Assembly: GCF_015706575.1 (NCBI RefSeq)
Contig: NW_024037063.1
Span: forward strand, 17,918,927 to 17,982,926
DNA length: 64,000 nucleotides
Direction: 5' to 3'
Origin: Patiria miniata
Taxonomy: Eukaryota > Echinodermata > Asteroidea > Valvatida > Asterinidae
The position numbers and the translations under genes were made by a program. Below, one piece after another: positions 24,533 to 36,544 of the stretch. The stretch's first letter is position 1. Each line of letters starts with the position of its first letter. The notes under the pieces are model-generated. The model made no database searches and was not told the origin of the DNA. It was given only the letters and a program-made list of their open reading frames with translations.

Positions 24533-26939
24533 TATGTTGGGTTCCCCAGTTTGTCAATATCTTTGTTCAAGGGGCGCTAGTCAGAAGCCATAAACCTTTA
24601 CATGCCATGTAGCCAGGGATCACGCCCAAAGTCACGATGCTAGCAACATACATGTAGTCAGCAATGCTGCAAACCTAAGCATCTGAAAACTTTCATTTTC
24701 ATAAAAAAAACCTCTGTGTTTTGCTCATATAAACATGACCATACCACATAGACAGTCATTTTCTATGCACAAAGAATAAATGCACCAAGTGCCTGGACAT
24801 TGGTTCATTAATTCTTGCCACAGTGCCCGAAATCACAGCCCAGTAGTGGGGCTTCTAATCCTATCTAGAAATCAGGGTATTAATTAGGGTCAATAGAAGA
24901 GATCAATAGGCTAATTATGTGTGTGCTGGGTCAGGTGAATAGATAGTGGTCAGTGGCGGGGCTATGTTTAGATGACCGGTCAGCCAACAGCTGGCCGCAA
25001 CAATAGCAAAGGGCCAAAAGGGTAACACCATCCGGGCTTTGTGCTTTCACAATGGATACAGTGGGTGGGAATGTCAGAGCCAAAATTTAATAACAAATCT
25101 AGGGAGGGTAAAACCAAAGATGAACCTCCTCCCTGCTGAAAACCAATTTATAATATTTTTTTTGTAAATTTATCATACATTTGTATTGTAATATATTTTG
25201 AATGTTTTTACTCAGCCTGTAATTGGCGGTTATTCGCTGTGTTTGCTAGTGGAAACAAATAAATTAAAAACAAAACACAAAACAATTTCTTCCCCTAAAA
25301 TGACAAAACTGAGGCCCCGATGTTGACATCACTTCAAAGATTAGGAGCGCTGCTTCCCCTACCCCATTGTCACACAAAAATGTCACTGTACCTCTGCAGT
25401 TAGGGACATTTCAGGCATTACTGTCTACCATGGAATCATGGGAATTGGATTCAAATTTTTTGGGATTAAGTTGAACTTTTGGGATCGGAGTGAAATCACT
25501 GGAATCAGTGCTGGTGGTCATATTCTTCATAAATTTTGAAGGGCCATAGTGTTGCATGCTGTCCCGGGAAAAAAATCCTGCAAAATTAATTTGTGCCTCT
25601 GTCAATTTACACCTTTAAAAAATAGGTGGTTTAAAGGCCTCTGTGGTTCTACAGATGGAGACCCAATAAGATTAATTAATTGATCTGCAAGGCTAAAAAC
25701 AAAATGTGTGCGTTTACAGTAGCCTAACTGGATCTACCTGGATTTTATCCCTTTTTTTGCAGCCATTAGCCAACTTCACACTATTTATTGCCACATTTTA
25801 AGTGGCCAGAAATTTAAAACAAATTATATTTTGAAAATTAAAAAATCCTCCCTGTGCGATTTTTGTGTGTGAATTACTAGTTCATTCAACAATTAAACGG
25901 GATAATTAAACAAAATAATGTTAAAGTTACCTAAAGTAAACAAAGTAGGTATAACAGGTTGACAGACAAACATGAAAAACTTACAAAATAGAATTATTTT
26001 CCTTTCTACTTATCTAAGGTCTGATAATTTTTAGCACGTTACCGGTACCGTAAATGCACAATTTTTTTTTCTTGGCCTAATGAAAAATAGGAAGAAGAAT
26101 TGTATTTGTAACACTCTTTATGTCTCGACAGGCAATCAAAATCAATGCTATGGGCAGGATCAATCAACATTAGGACATGCAGTGATACATAAAACAACAA
26201 CACATACATTTGTGGGACCATTAAAAGGTTCCACAGTGTAGTTTCCACTGAAGAGAACATCATATCACAAAAGCTACACATGAAAAAAATAACTACATCT
26301 ATCCATACCGTTTCATTACAAAAATGATTCACGCGTACTTGAAGGATTTTTAAGTGCGCTGCGCTGAGTCAAAGTAAAACTTTTTTCTGTGAATAAACCC
26401 AGTTTGTTTACTTGGACCACTTCCTCATTTTTTTTTTTTTTTTAGAGAAAAGCCGTTCTGTGAAGTGAATTCCTTCGCAACAATCACCCTATTCAAATTT
26501 ATTCCGGTGCAGCTCATTGCGCACACTAAACTACAGTGTATCTATTTTTAAACAAGTTACAAATTTAGTTCCCATTTTTCACAATCATAATAAACAGGCA
26601 TTTCTGTTTCCTCCAGTTTTCAATAACAGGACAATTGACATAGATGCACAATGTGAATACCTAAAGCCACCTTTTATGTCATTGTCACAACACAGGTGTA
26701 TTCCCCTGAACATCAAGTGTTTTGGCCAACACTCCACTGACACCTGACAAAGAAGTGCTTCTTCACCCAACAAAGTGATTTCAAGTGTGTTTTTTAAAGG
26801 GCTTTAGAGGCTTCTAACTCTAAACTGGTAGGAAGAAAATTGAAAACCTGTTCTGCCTAAGAAAACATTAAAGTTTGGTTTGTGTTTTGGACTCCAGTAC
26901 ATAGTTCCTTTGGAAATGGGCCAAAGACAGGTTGAATGG
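24533..26939. other. AT-rich non-coding stretch
   Basis: No exon signal seen. A T run occurs at about 26428. Confidence 0.45.
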
Positions 26940-27235
26940 GGGAGTCAGGTTGGCGTAGCGGTACTTTCCTCGCCTTCCAACGCTGTGACCCGGGTTCGAA
27001 TCCTGCCTGGGTCAATATGTGGATGGGGTTTTCAGTCCCTATCTGATTCCGTGGGTTTTCCCCAGAATATCTTCTGGCTTTTCCTCCCACCTCTAAAACT
27101 GTCATTTCTTCTCACTGTCTTCTCTCTGAGTTGGTGTGATGTTTCCCCTGGGATGCTTTGCCGACTATAATATACAGCAGATACAGAATGAAGATATGGT
27201 ATAGACTGTGTGAACTGTGATGTCATGCCGACAGG
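26940..27235 (+). mobile_element. tRNA-derived SINE
   Basis: A box TTGGCGTAGCGG and B box GGTTCGAATCC with tRNA-like spacing, then a body containing GTGGGTTTTCCCCAG..CTTTTCCTCCCACC. That motif resembles the conserved central block of several animal SINE families. The tail TATAATATACAGCAGATACAG ends near 27235. Confidence 0.7.
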
Positions 27236-27581
27236 CAACCATCGGGCACCCCAAACATTTCAGTATCTTTTCTGCATGTTATTTGGCCCACATTAAATTA
27301 AACAGCAGGCCAATGTCAACACATTTAAACCATTTCAAAAGATATGTTTCAATTAACTTAATACATGCAGTGCAGAAGTGAACCGTTTGCTGAAAGCACA
27401 GCCCAACATTCATGAATTGTAATGTCACATCTTGTATACATTGAGCTGGTTTAGTCTATATCCTATATAGACCTAAATATCACTAAGTTTAGTTTTGTGT
27501 TCCTTACTATGAATAAGGTTTGAAAAAACCCTTGTACAGTACATGCGTACTGAGTGTACATTGTACAGTATATAAGCCTAA

Positions 27582-28070
27582 TTGTTATATCGTGTGCTTG
27601 GATACTGTAATTTCATTGGTCTAGGACGGCCACGTGTCTGGACAATAAAAATGCATATCACACACTGAGGGTGATGTCGCACTGCATTTATTGCGCACCC
27701 GTGTGGAACCTGACGGTGCGCTAGCTTAGCGCAATGAGACCTGAAACGTCAAACACTCAGTCTCATGCCCGGCAGGACATCAAAACCTTCAGTTATCAAA
27801 GGTTACATCGCAATGCAGTGATTGAATTTATTTCTCACATAATACATGTAAGTTACAACCATATCTTTGTGAGTTATAAAATTGGCACAATATAACAAAA
27901 CAACTGTTGACTGCTGCGATGTGGGATACGCCATGTTTAACCCCCTTGGGGTGCATAGCTGTGACACTGGGCTTCGCCTCGGGTGCTATGCGCCCCTCGG
28001 GTGCTATGCGCCCCTCGGGTGTTAAAAACGTCATATCCCACATCACAGCAGTCAACAATTGTTAAATATA
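27582..28070. repeat. 490-bp interspersed repeat, copy B
   Basis: Same orientation and word order as copy A. The hairpin loop is longer because CTCGGGTGCTATGCGCCC is tandemly repeated at 27977-28020. Confidence 0.8.
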
Positions 28071-31000
28071 TGTTCATTTCATCATGATAAACTTTAAACA
28101 TGTGGTAGTCCTGCCAAAGAGGCAGTAGTTTATCAAAACACATGAGAGACGATCATGATTGGAATATAATGCTGGGCAAGTCAAGTTGAAAACCGTGCTG
28201 TTTGACTTTTTAAGTCATTCAATGTTATAAGATTCTTCCAGGAAACTTAAAATGACTATCCAAAGTCGACTACAAACTGCAATGAATTCTTTTCCTAAGT
28301 GAAACCGTTAACAATCTCCCAAACTGTGTTCTTTTTTAATATGCATTTACTTCCGAAACTGACTGTACAATGGAGATAAACCCCGGTGCAAGCATTGTAC
28401 CATTGAACACACACGCTGTGACATCAGGGGGAAAATATGACCAGTCTTTCAAAACTGTCTGGTCTCATGCAAATCTCTGCCTATAGGGTTTTGGTGGGGT
28501 ATTGTGAAGTTTTTGCAAAGCCCCCAATTTTTTTGCTCAAATGTCACGGTACAATTCGTGCCAGTGCATGACAAATGCGCACTGACAAATGCCTATTGTT
28601 GGAGAACTTACAGACTTGTGTTATTTATGGATATGGTCGATTCGGTGAGGAAAAAAAGGTCGTTTTTAGTCAGTCGGTGGGATCCTCCAATGAGGCTCTT
28701 ACAAACAAGTACGCTAGTATTTTCTAATCACAAAGAAACCACACAAACCATGTACATGTATTTCACAACATACAGAATACCATTGCCTAATCACTTTGGG
28801 GAATTTTTTTTCTCCCTCTGAACAGGGAGGAAGTTAACGTGTCAAGTTTTCAGCTCCATTATTGAAATAAATATCTCGACTAGTCTATATCTGGTCCAGG
28901 AACTGCACTGCATTGGAACTTACACGTCACTCTCTAAAAATGTAACACTGACATAGTTAATGAACACTAATCAAAGGAAAACCTGCTTTCCTACGAGTGA
29001 CGATAGATTTAATTATAACTTAAAGGCACAATGCATAGGATCACTTACTTTCCACGCTGTTTTGGTTTCCAATAATAACACCACTCAAAATCCAAAGACA
29101 AATGTTCAAAACCTAACCTGTTGAACTTTCAGCTCGGTACTCTTTTCATAAAAAAAACCTAAAAACAAAAAAACAGTGAAAAATCATGCACAACCTTTTG
29201 ATCACAAAACACAATTTCACAAATAGCACTCTTTTTTCCAAAAATCAGTTAATTGACAGATCGTTGGAAATCACCTACATTTCTTGATTTCTTCCAAATG
29301 ACAGCAAGCCAGATGGAATAATTTCACAGGGTGTTTAGTACCAGTACAATCTTTAATCCAAGTACAAGTTTTTTTGATAATAATTTGGTAGGTTATTTGG
29401 GGGATAAATGCAAATGACTCTATGCCTTTAAAGACCATTGTTATGTTTTTGACTTTCTAAGGTGCTTTATTATAAAGTTCCACAATTTAATTTAGCCAGA
29501 CACTGCATCCTACATGTACATGTACATCCATGCAGTTCACGCCCAACCCATCACCAGTCTGCCCAGGTCAGCTTGGGTACATCAAAGAGAAAGGGGCCAC
29601 ATGTACCTGTATAAGTGGCCATAAACAGCTTGAGTGTCCTGAGAGAAGGTCACACAGTCTACTAATTAAGGCTGAAGGAATCCCTTTACATACATTCCCA
29701 GACATGCCAATATGAGCCAATCAGGGATAGTTAAAGACTTCAAGGACCAATCAAATCTTAGGGCACACCTGTTGGGAAGATTAGATTAAAGGGGTATGTA
29801 CTTCAGAAATGATCAAACTCCACTACTTGATTCCAAAGCCAAAGCAAAAAATATGCCTTGTGCAAAACCACAAGTCAAACCCGAATTAATATGTATTTCT
29901 GAACTGTAGGAAACAATAAACAACAGTAAAATGAAGAGTTTATGGAAGGTACTCTGTATCTGTAGCGTACTGCAAGCAAACTCCACTATGGGATATACGG
30001 TTTACTACACGTGAACATTTTGGTGCTAAATGACACAGAAATAATTAAGGAGAAGTAATCAGTTAGAAATAATATAATTAAAAATAGGAGTCTAGATGCT
30101 TATGTTTAAACCAATTTGTATTTGAGTACTCAGTCGGGGTTAAAATACGAGTACAAAAAAACTCAAACATTCATGACGACTAGTTTCCAGTGCAGAAAAA
30201 TGTGTGTATGCAATGCATCACATTTTAATATAAACACAAGAGGAAATTACCAACTTTAATCCATGTATCATTATTAAAGTATGCATATTAATCACTAGCA
30301 TTGACTAAAATTCAAAAGCACTGACCCGACCTGAATTCTGCTATGAACTAACCAAACAGCCCCTTTAAGCCCCGAAGATGCCAAAGTTATTATGAGAAAC
30401 AACCCATCTGCTGGCCACAAGATTAATGTGCACAGGGCCATGGTGGTGACAGGGACCATACTGCAAAGGGCTCATCACTTCAGTCTAGGGGTACATTACA
30501 GACCCTCTGGGGTGCAGACTCCCCTAAATCATCCCTCTCTTTATTTGCCACTCTTGTCCCAAACAGAAATGTTCTTTAAGGTCAGCCGGGGACACTCCTG
30601 TGGTCGCTGGGTTCAGGAGGACAATTGACAATGTATTTGGTCTGTGACTCTGTACTGACTGATGAGAAACTGTCTCCTGCACTTTGGGACTCCAAATCAA
30701 AGGTCTCCAAAAACAACATTTGTTAATGTGTAACTTTCAACAGGGCCAGCATGATCAATTGTAAAGCGGACAGCTTTCGCAACAATAGAAAGTGAGTTTC
30801 AAACTGGCTTTTGTGTACCTAACTAGTAACACCTGTTATTCCACATGACACAAACAAGTTGTATAAGAGCATTCAGATACCATCTGTTAAACATGTACAG
30901 GTAGTTTCACAGGTCCTAAAAATCAAATCAAAAATGTACACATACATGTAGGCCTGATCATATGGTGTGAATATTGCTTTACTCTCCCAAGGCAGAACAT

Positions 31001-31901
31001 GCACGCCCATTCATAGGAGTACAACCTGTGGCAACCAAATCTGAACTCTAGGTAATTTCTGAACGCCTAGACGAGTTGCAATCCCCACATTTCTAACATA
31101 CCGATCAATGCAGTATAAAAGGTTACAAAAAGGTGATTAGGGGAATGTTAGCCAAGTTTGGGGAGTAATTTATTGGAATGACTGGCATTGTTAAATAAAC
31201 CAGGGTAATAAATCAGGACTATTGGGGTTTAAACTAACAGTTTAGTTTAGACTTATGAATGGGGAATGGGAAGTGCATGCCTAGGTCTCATGACCTTAGT
31301 TTAAAGTATCACAGTGCTAGTTTAAGAATTTCAACTTGTTTTGCATTAGTAACTTGTGACAAACACAAAGTCTTGTATAACTTAGGCACAATATTTAGTC
31401 TGAGATTTATATACACTGTACCGGTATTTTTACAACTTACTCAACTTTTATGCACTTAAGCTTTGTGAATTTTCAAACTTCTTGGATGATAGTCCCGTGA
31501 TCAACGAACACGTGTGGAAAGTATTTGCGGTACGGTCTGCTTTTGGTGTACAACGGAGTTGTATCACATGTATATTTTTCACAAATGGAAACTACAGGTA
31601 TTTTGATAATTGGCAGATGGCAAAATGCAGCATACTTTTTGAACATACCGAGATGTGATAGTGATTTAATAGAATATCTTTTTTAAAGAAGGCACCAGAC
31701 TTAAACTCTACTTCACTTTTCTGCACTTCAGCTTTGGGAATGTTTTTACTTCTTGGGTGAAGTCCCGTGATCAAAGGACATCTGTAAAAAGTATTTGTAG
31801 TCAGCTCTTGATGTACCTGTGAGATGTATATATATTTAACAAATGAAATTCACAGGTATTTTGATAATTGGCAGATTTTGAACATACCAAGATGCAATAG
31901 T
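28071..31901. other. Non-coding stretch around the TTAA element
   Basis: Apart from 29024-29427, only short frames. Two diverged copies of CACTTTTATGCACTT/AGTCCCGTGATCAA-type sequence lie at 31430-31580 and 31710-31830. Confidence 0.4.
29024..29427. mobile_element. TTAA-flanked MITE (piggyBac-like), reference copy
   Basis: Flanked by TTAA at 29020-29023 and 29428-29431. Ends AGGCA...TAGGATCA and TGACTCTATGCCT are inverted, with a 7-base insertion on the left. AT-rich and non-coding. The TTAA duplication suggests piggyBac; the superfamily call is inference. Confidence 0.65.
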
Positions 31902-32066
31902 ACACAAATATTGAGTGGTTCAGAGTGAAATGGGAGGAATATTATCGCAAGGTAAAATCTGGACTTTTCTATTCCACGAGGCGAAGCCGAGTGAACTGGA
32001 AAAGTCCAGATTTTACCTTGCGATAATATTCCTCCCATTTTACAATTTAAAGCCACTCAATATTTG
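31902..32066. mobile_element. Module A palindrome of the foldback family
   Basis: Two nearly perfect inverted arms of about 60 bp share ATGGGAGGAATATTATCGCA and AAATCTGGACTTTTC with their complements. They surround a 30-base spacer containing CGAGGCGAAGCCGAG. The transcript would form a long hairpin. Confidence 0.8.
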
Positions 32067-32070
32067 TTTT

Positions 32071-32437
32071 ATATAACTGACATATAGATCCTTGTCATTT
32101 GATATATTTGAACTTTTATTTCAATACAAACTTGGTGGAAAATGTATTTCTCTCTTCCAAACCACCCCTTCACGAAAATGTTTGAACCCAATGCTGTAGC
32201 GCTGGCTCTTTGGAACAATACGCGATACGCGCAACGCTGAACGCGCACACCAGCATGCATTTGCACACAAATACCGCGTCATGGAACAAGAACGATCCTA
32301 ACTGTTGAATAGTATTTCCCATTCCCCATGGGCGAATGGGACTTTTTGAGCCCCGGCGTGAATGGGAGCAATAACGAATGTCACGTGATGTGAGTTCCAC
32401 CAATCAAATGACAAGGATCTGTATGTCAGTTATATAA
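32071..32437. mobile_element. Module B element of the foldback family
   Basis: Inverted ends of about 33 bp: ATAACTGACATATAGATCCT at 32074 and AGGATCTGTATGTCAGTTAT at 32415. The right half matches module B of 4776-5012. Confidence 0.7.
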
Positions 32438-35400
32438 TGAGTTATAATGTATATCAAACAGAATATTATTTTGAACGAATGCATCAAAATGCAAATATGG
32501 TGACAATTGACAAATACTTAAAATTCTAACTGCAGTGCAAGACGAACTTCTTGCAGTTAGAATCATCAGATACATGTATTTAAAAACTTGGATCAATAGT
32601 AAATGTCTGGATTTTAGTGAAATCACAATTCACTAAAGGACAACTATTGGTGATGTCGTAATGTATGGAGAATTTTTAGATTTCTATCTGAAAATATGAT
32701 TCAAACTTCAGACGTCTGAAACTGCCCCTTTAAGTGCATCTCTGGAATTACAGTCTGCAGGTGCCGGCCACATTTGCCGAAAAAAACTCTACCCCTCCAT
32801 GTATCCCTAATCGACCTCCTGTGGCACGATCATATCACAACAGATCATCACTCCCAATTCCTCAAATTCTTTCCCACACTCCTCGGACGTTCCTCCAAAA
32901 TCCCGCTCCTTCAGATCTACACCCCTTCTCTGATGAACTGAAAAACCCAAGTCTCTGAGAGAGAAAAAGGGACAAAGGTACCTTAATCTGAGTAATCAGA
33001 GTCCGGTGTTTGTATCAGTGTCAGTGTCCGATGTTCTGTTTTGAGACCCTGTTTTGACTTTGATGGGTCCTGGCATGGACAGGATGGGGTATCAAAAACA
33101 TGCATGGCCGATTTTGGGTCACTCGGCCAACAAAGACACCAGAGAAGACCAGCAGAAACCAAACTACTTTGTTTGTATCACTTGTCTTGGCCAATTACTT
33201 GGGGGACTGTGGGAGGATTTTCTGGGGGGAGACCGTGGAGGAGAAGGCGACAGTCCGGGAGAGATGGAATTAGAAAAGAAAAAAAAAGCAGCAGCCAGTA
33301 AGGTACCAAGTGCAGGTCTTTGGGGAACGGGGCTGTGTAACTGGACAGACATCTGGTGTAGGGTTCGGCTGGCATTTTGGGGCTTGGGGAATTGGAAATG
33401 ATGATATGCAGCCACTTGGAAAAACAAGTGGACTTGACCCCACGACTGACAGTGACTGGTGGGTTCAGGATGCTGGGGCGGCTTACTTTCGGCCAATTTT
33501 TACAGCACATTTCTTTCACATGCAAGGGTTAAGGGGGTGTAGGGAATGTTTATGAGGGGAGTGTCTGACCTGGTTTTAGAAGATACTCCGTGTCTTGACT
33601 TTAATGATTATTAGGACAAAACCACCACATGTACACCGGTGCATGCTATTGATTCCCAAAACAATAAAAAGTTTCATCTAATTAACAGAACGAAATGCTT
33701 TTCTGGACTGTACTTGGTAGCAGAATCAAGAAAACACTCATTGGTTTTCACTCCATTCAAGAATATTAAGAAAAAAAACTTTGAATCAACACATTGTAAC
33801 TTACATTACCTGAAAAAAAGAGCTGCTAAATTGGATATTTGTAATGAACCACTTGCTGATTTTTTCTAAATATTGAAGATGGGTCCGTTGGGATATCCAT
33901 TTCCCAAGCAGCTCTGGCCTTTTTTGACATTCAACAGTCATCAGAAAATGAGGAAAACTAAATAATTTTCCACTTCCCATTCAACTCAATCATATTTTCT
34001 AAGTAGTAAAGCCTCCATCATATTTTCCACATACAGTTCTACAAAATGTCACAGCTATTTATATTCTATCCAAGACGTGTCTGAATATTCTATTCATGTA
34101 CTGCTATTTTCCATTGAGTTATAAACGCACGTCTGTCATCGTAACAGTTAGAAAACATACCATCTTTATCTTGAACATTGTAGTTTTAACTTAATATATT
34201 GCAGAATAACAGGTGTATAGGTGCAAGCACAAACCATGGAGGAATAACAAAAAAAAAAAAGTGTGAGTGCACAATCAGCTCCGGCCGTCTTGCATGAAAG
34301 TCCTGCACGAAAGATCATGCATACAAGCCTGGCCACCGCCCGCGCGAAAATCACGCTGCGCTATTGCGCTGCTCTGTCCCAGAAAATTGACCAAAATAAG
34401 CCCCCTGAGTTTCCCATAAAATATAGCGTACTATACCAAGTGTCTATAACATTACTGCACCTATTTTGCCTCCATTTACAAAAATTTCGGAAACAACTTT
34501 ACGAATTGTTACAAACAATTTTTGTCAAGTATTTAATTTATTTTGTTTGCTTTCTTTAATTAAAATTTGGTAGTTAGGCCTACATTTTATGGGAAACTTA
34601 GGGGGCTCGTTTTTGGTCAATTTTCCGGGGACAGATATGCATAAAAGACGTGCATGTGCATCGATCAAGACAAAGCCCGCGTTACTGTCATCAAGAGTGC
34701 ATTTACTGACGACGGCATGGCATTTATTCAATTAGACAATTATTTTTGGTCAAATATTTTTAGTCAATTTACAGAGACAGACAGACAGATTGACCGACTG
34801 ACCGATCGACCAACAAGTGACACAGAAGTGCCTGCCAGAGCTTAAAAATACATTATTCCTCCAAGCACAAACAGAGTATTGTACAGTCCAACTCCCTGGC
34901 AAGCTACATGTTTAGTCCTGACCAGTAACCTTTATTGGCACATTGACATCCTTGTTGAGTAACAACATCCCACCAGAACAACCTTGGGAAGAGGACAGGG
35001 CAGCTTCTTAGTTCATGCTGCATCATCCTCACCCTTCAAAAAAAGGAAGACTCTCCCGAGCGCACAATACCTCGATCTCACTTGTATGGTGTCTTTTACC
35101 GCCTCACAATGTGGGCTGACCTCAAATTAAGGACACATTTTCAAAGCAGAATTCCGGCTAAAGCGCCAACGTTCAGAAGCTCTTTCTAACCCCGTTGTTA
35201 CTTTAATAAGGGTGTTTTCACCTATTGTTGCAGAGAATAGGGCAGCGCCTGCAAGATAATCCTTAGTCGCGCTACTAAGTGGGAAGACCCTGCGAAAGTC
35301 GGCTTGATAACTTCTGACGTACAGTTTTTGACCCTTAAGAGTTCCACCAAAGCCTCCCCAGTTTCTTTGTCGGTGATCTTATTATTAGCCTTAAGATAAT

Positions 35401-36525
35401 CCGACAAGTTTTCAAGTACCACACTCTGAACAAACGCAGCAGCAGTTACTGATTAACAGTTAAAATCTAAGTGGGCGAAGGCAAATCTAGCACAACATGT
35501 TTCCAAAACAAACTGTTTTTGCTTCTTCCTTGTTGAATCATGGAGCAATCTCAATCATTTTTTAACATTTTCTTTTTTGTTCCCCGGTGTTTTTGGTGTA
35601 ATTTGATTGCATTGTGTGTTTTATATTTTTAAGACTTTTATAGGATCCCAATGGAAATAACTTGGCTCGGTAAATGGCTTTTTGGGCTATAAAGACAAAA
35701 TCAAATGTTCTTTTGTTTCTAATAATTGATCTTTGCATTGTTCTAGGCACGTTCTCGCTGATTTCATCTGAATAACATTAAACAGAATTGTATCAATGCA
35801 ATTTCCATCAGTCTGTAATATTCTTTGAAAAGTAAAAGTTTTAAAACACTTTCAAATCAACTTTCTTCAGAATATAATGTGAAGAATAAGTCCAGTTTAT
35901 CTAAGATACACCTAAGTAGTAACTTAAATAAAAGCTGTATTTTTGTAGTGACTAACTTTCTAGCACTTTGTATTCATGCCACATGTGTGGCAGATCAAAC
36001 TCAACTCTGTAACTCCGACAATATTTTTCACTGAGTCACAAGGTTTGAAACATTTTTGTTAGTCATTGCTGCTCAAGAAGTTCCAGGTAAAAATACCCCC
36101 CAACAATTGTTTTTAAATACTGTTTCTACTTCATCTGTGGTTTTTGACACATATTTCCAATTGGACATATTCTCTGAAAACAGTTTAAAAATAGGAAATG
36201 TGTACTCTTAAATGTTATTTGTAGGCCTATGTTTGACTGATTCCACTTTTAGCAAATCTATGGCAAGCATTGGGGAAAATTTAAAATATGGATTATCCTG
36301 AAACCACTTTATGTTAACATTAACCCCAACCATTAACAATACATAGGACTATATCAAAGGTGGTTAGTCATTTCAATTGTGTTGACAAAATATCAACTGA
36401 ATAAGAAACATTACTTTGTTTCAAATCTTTAGAAACTGGTTCCTCGAAATTTAATATAGTGAAATTAGAAAACAGCGTGGTAGCTGAATACAACAGAAGA
36501 CCGTCCTTGAAAAGTTTTATTTTAA
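32438..36525. other. Non-coding stretch
   Basis: Contains an open frame on the minus strand at about 35222-35450 (see findings), and paired segments at 34378-34440 and 34570-34640 that are partly inverted. No confident gene. Confidence 0.4.
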
Positions 36526-36544
36526 CCCCCCCCCCCCCCCCCCC
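36526..36544. repeat. 19-base C run
   Basis: Uninterrupted homopolymer in AT-rich DNA. Confidence 0.95.

Noticed and set aside
33041-33525. Overlapping open frames on both strands around 33.0-33.5 kb
   Set aside because: Four frames of similar length on both strands with low-complexity stretches; no domain or splice support.
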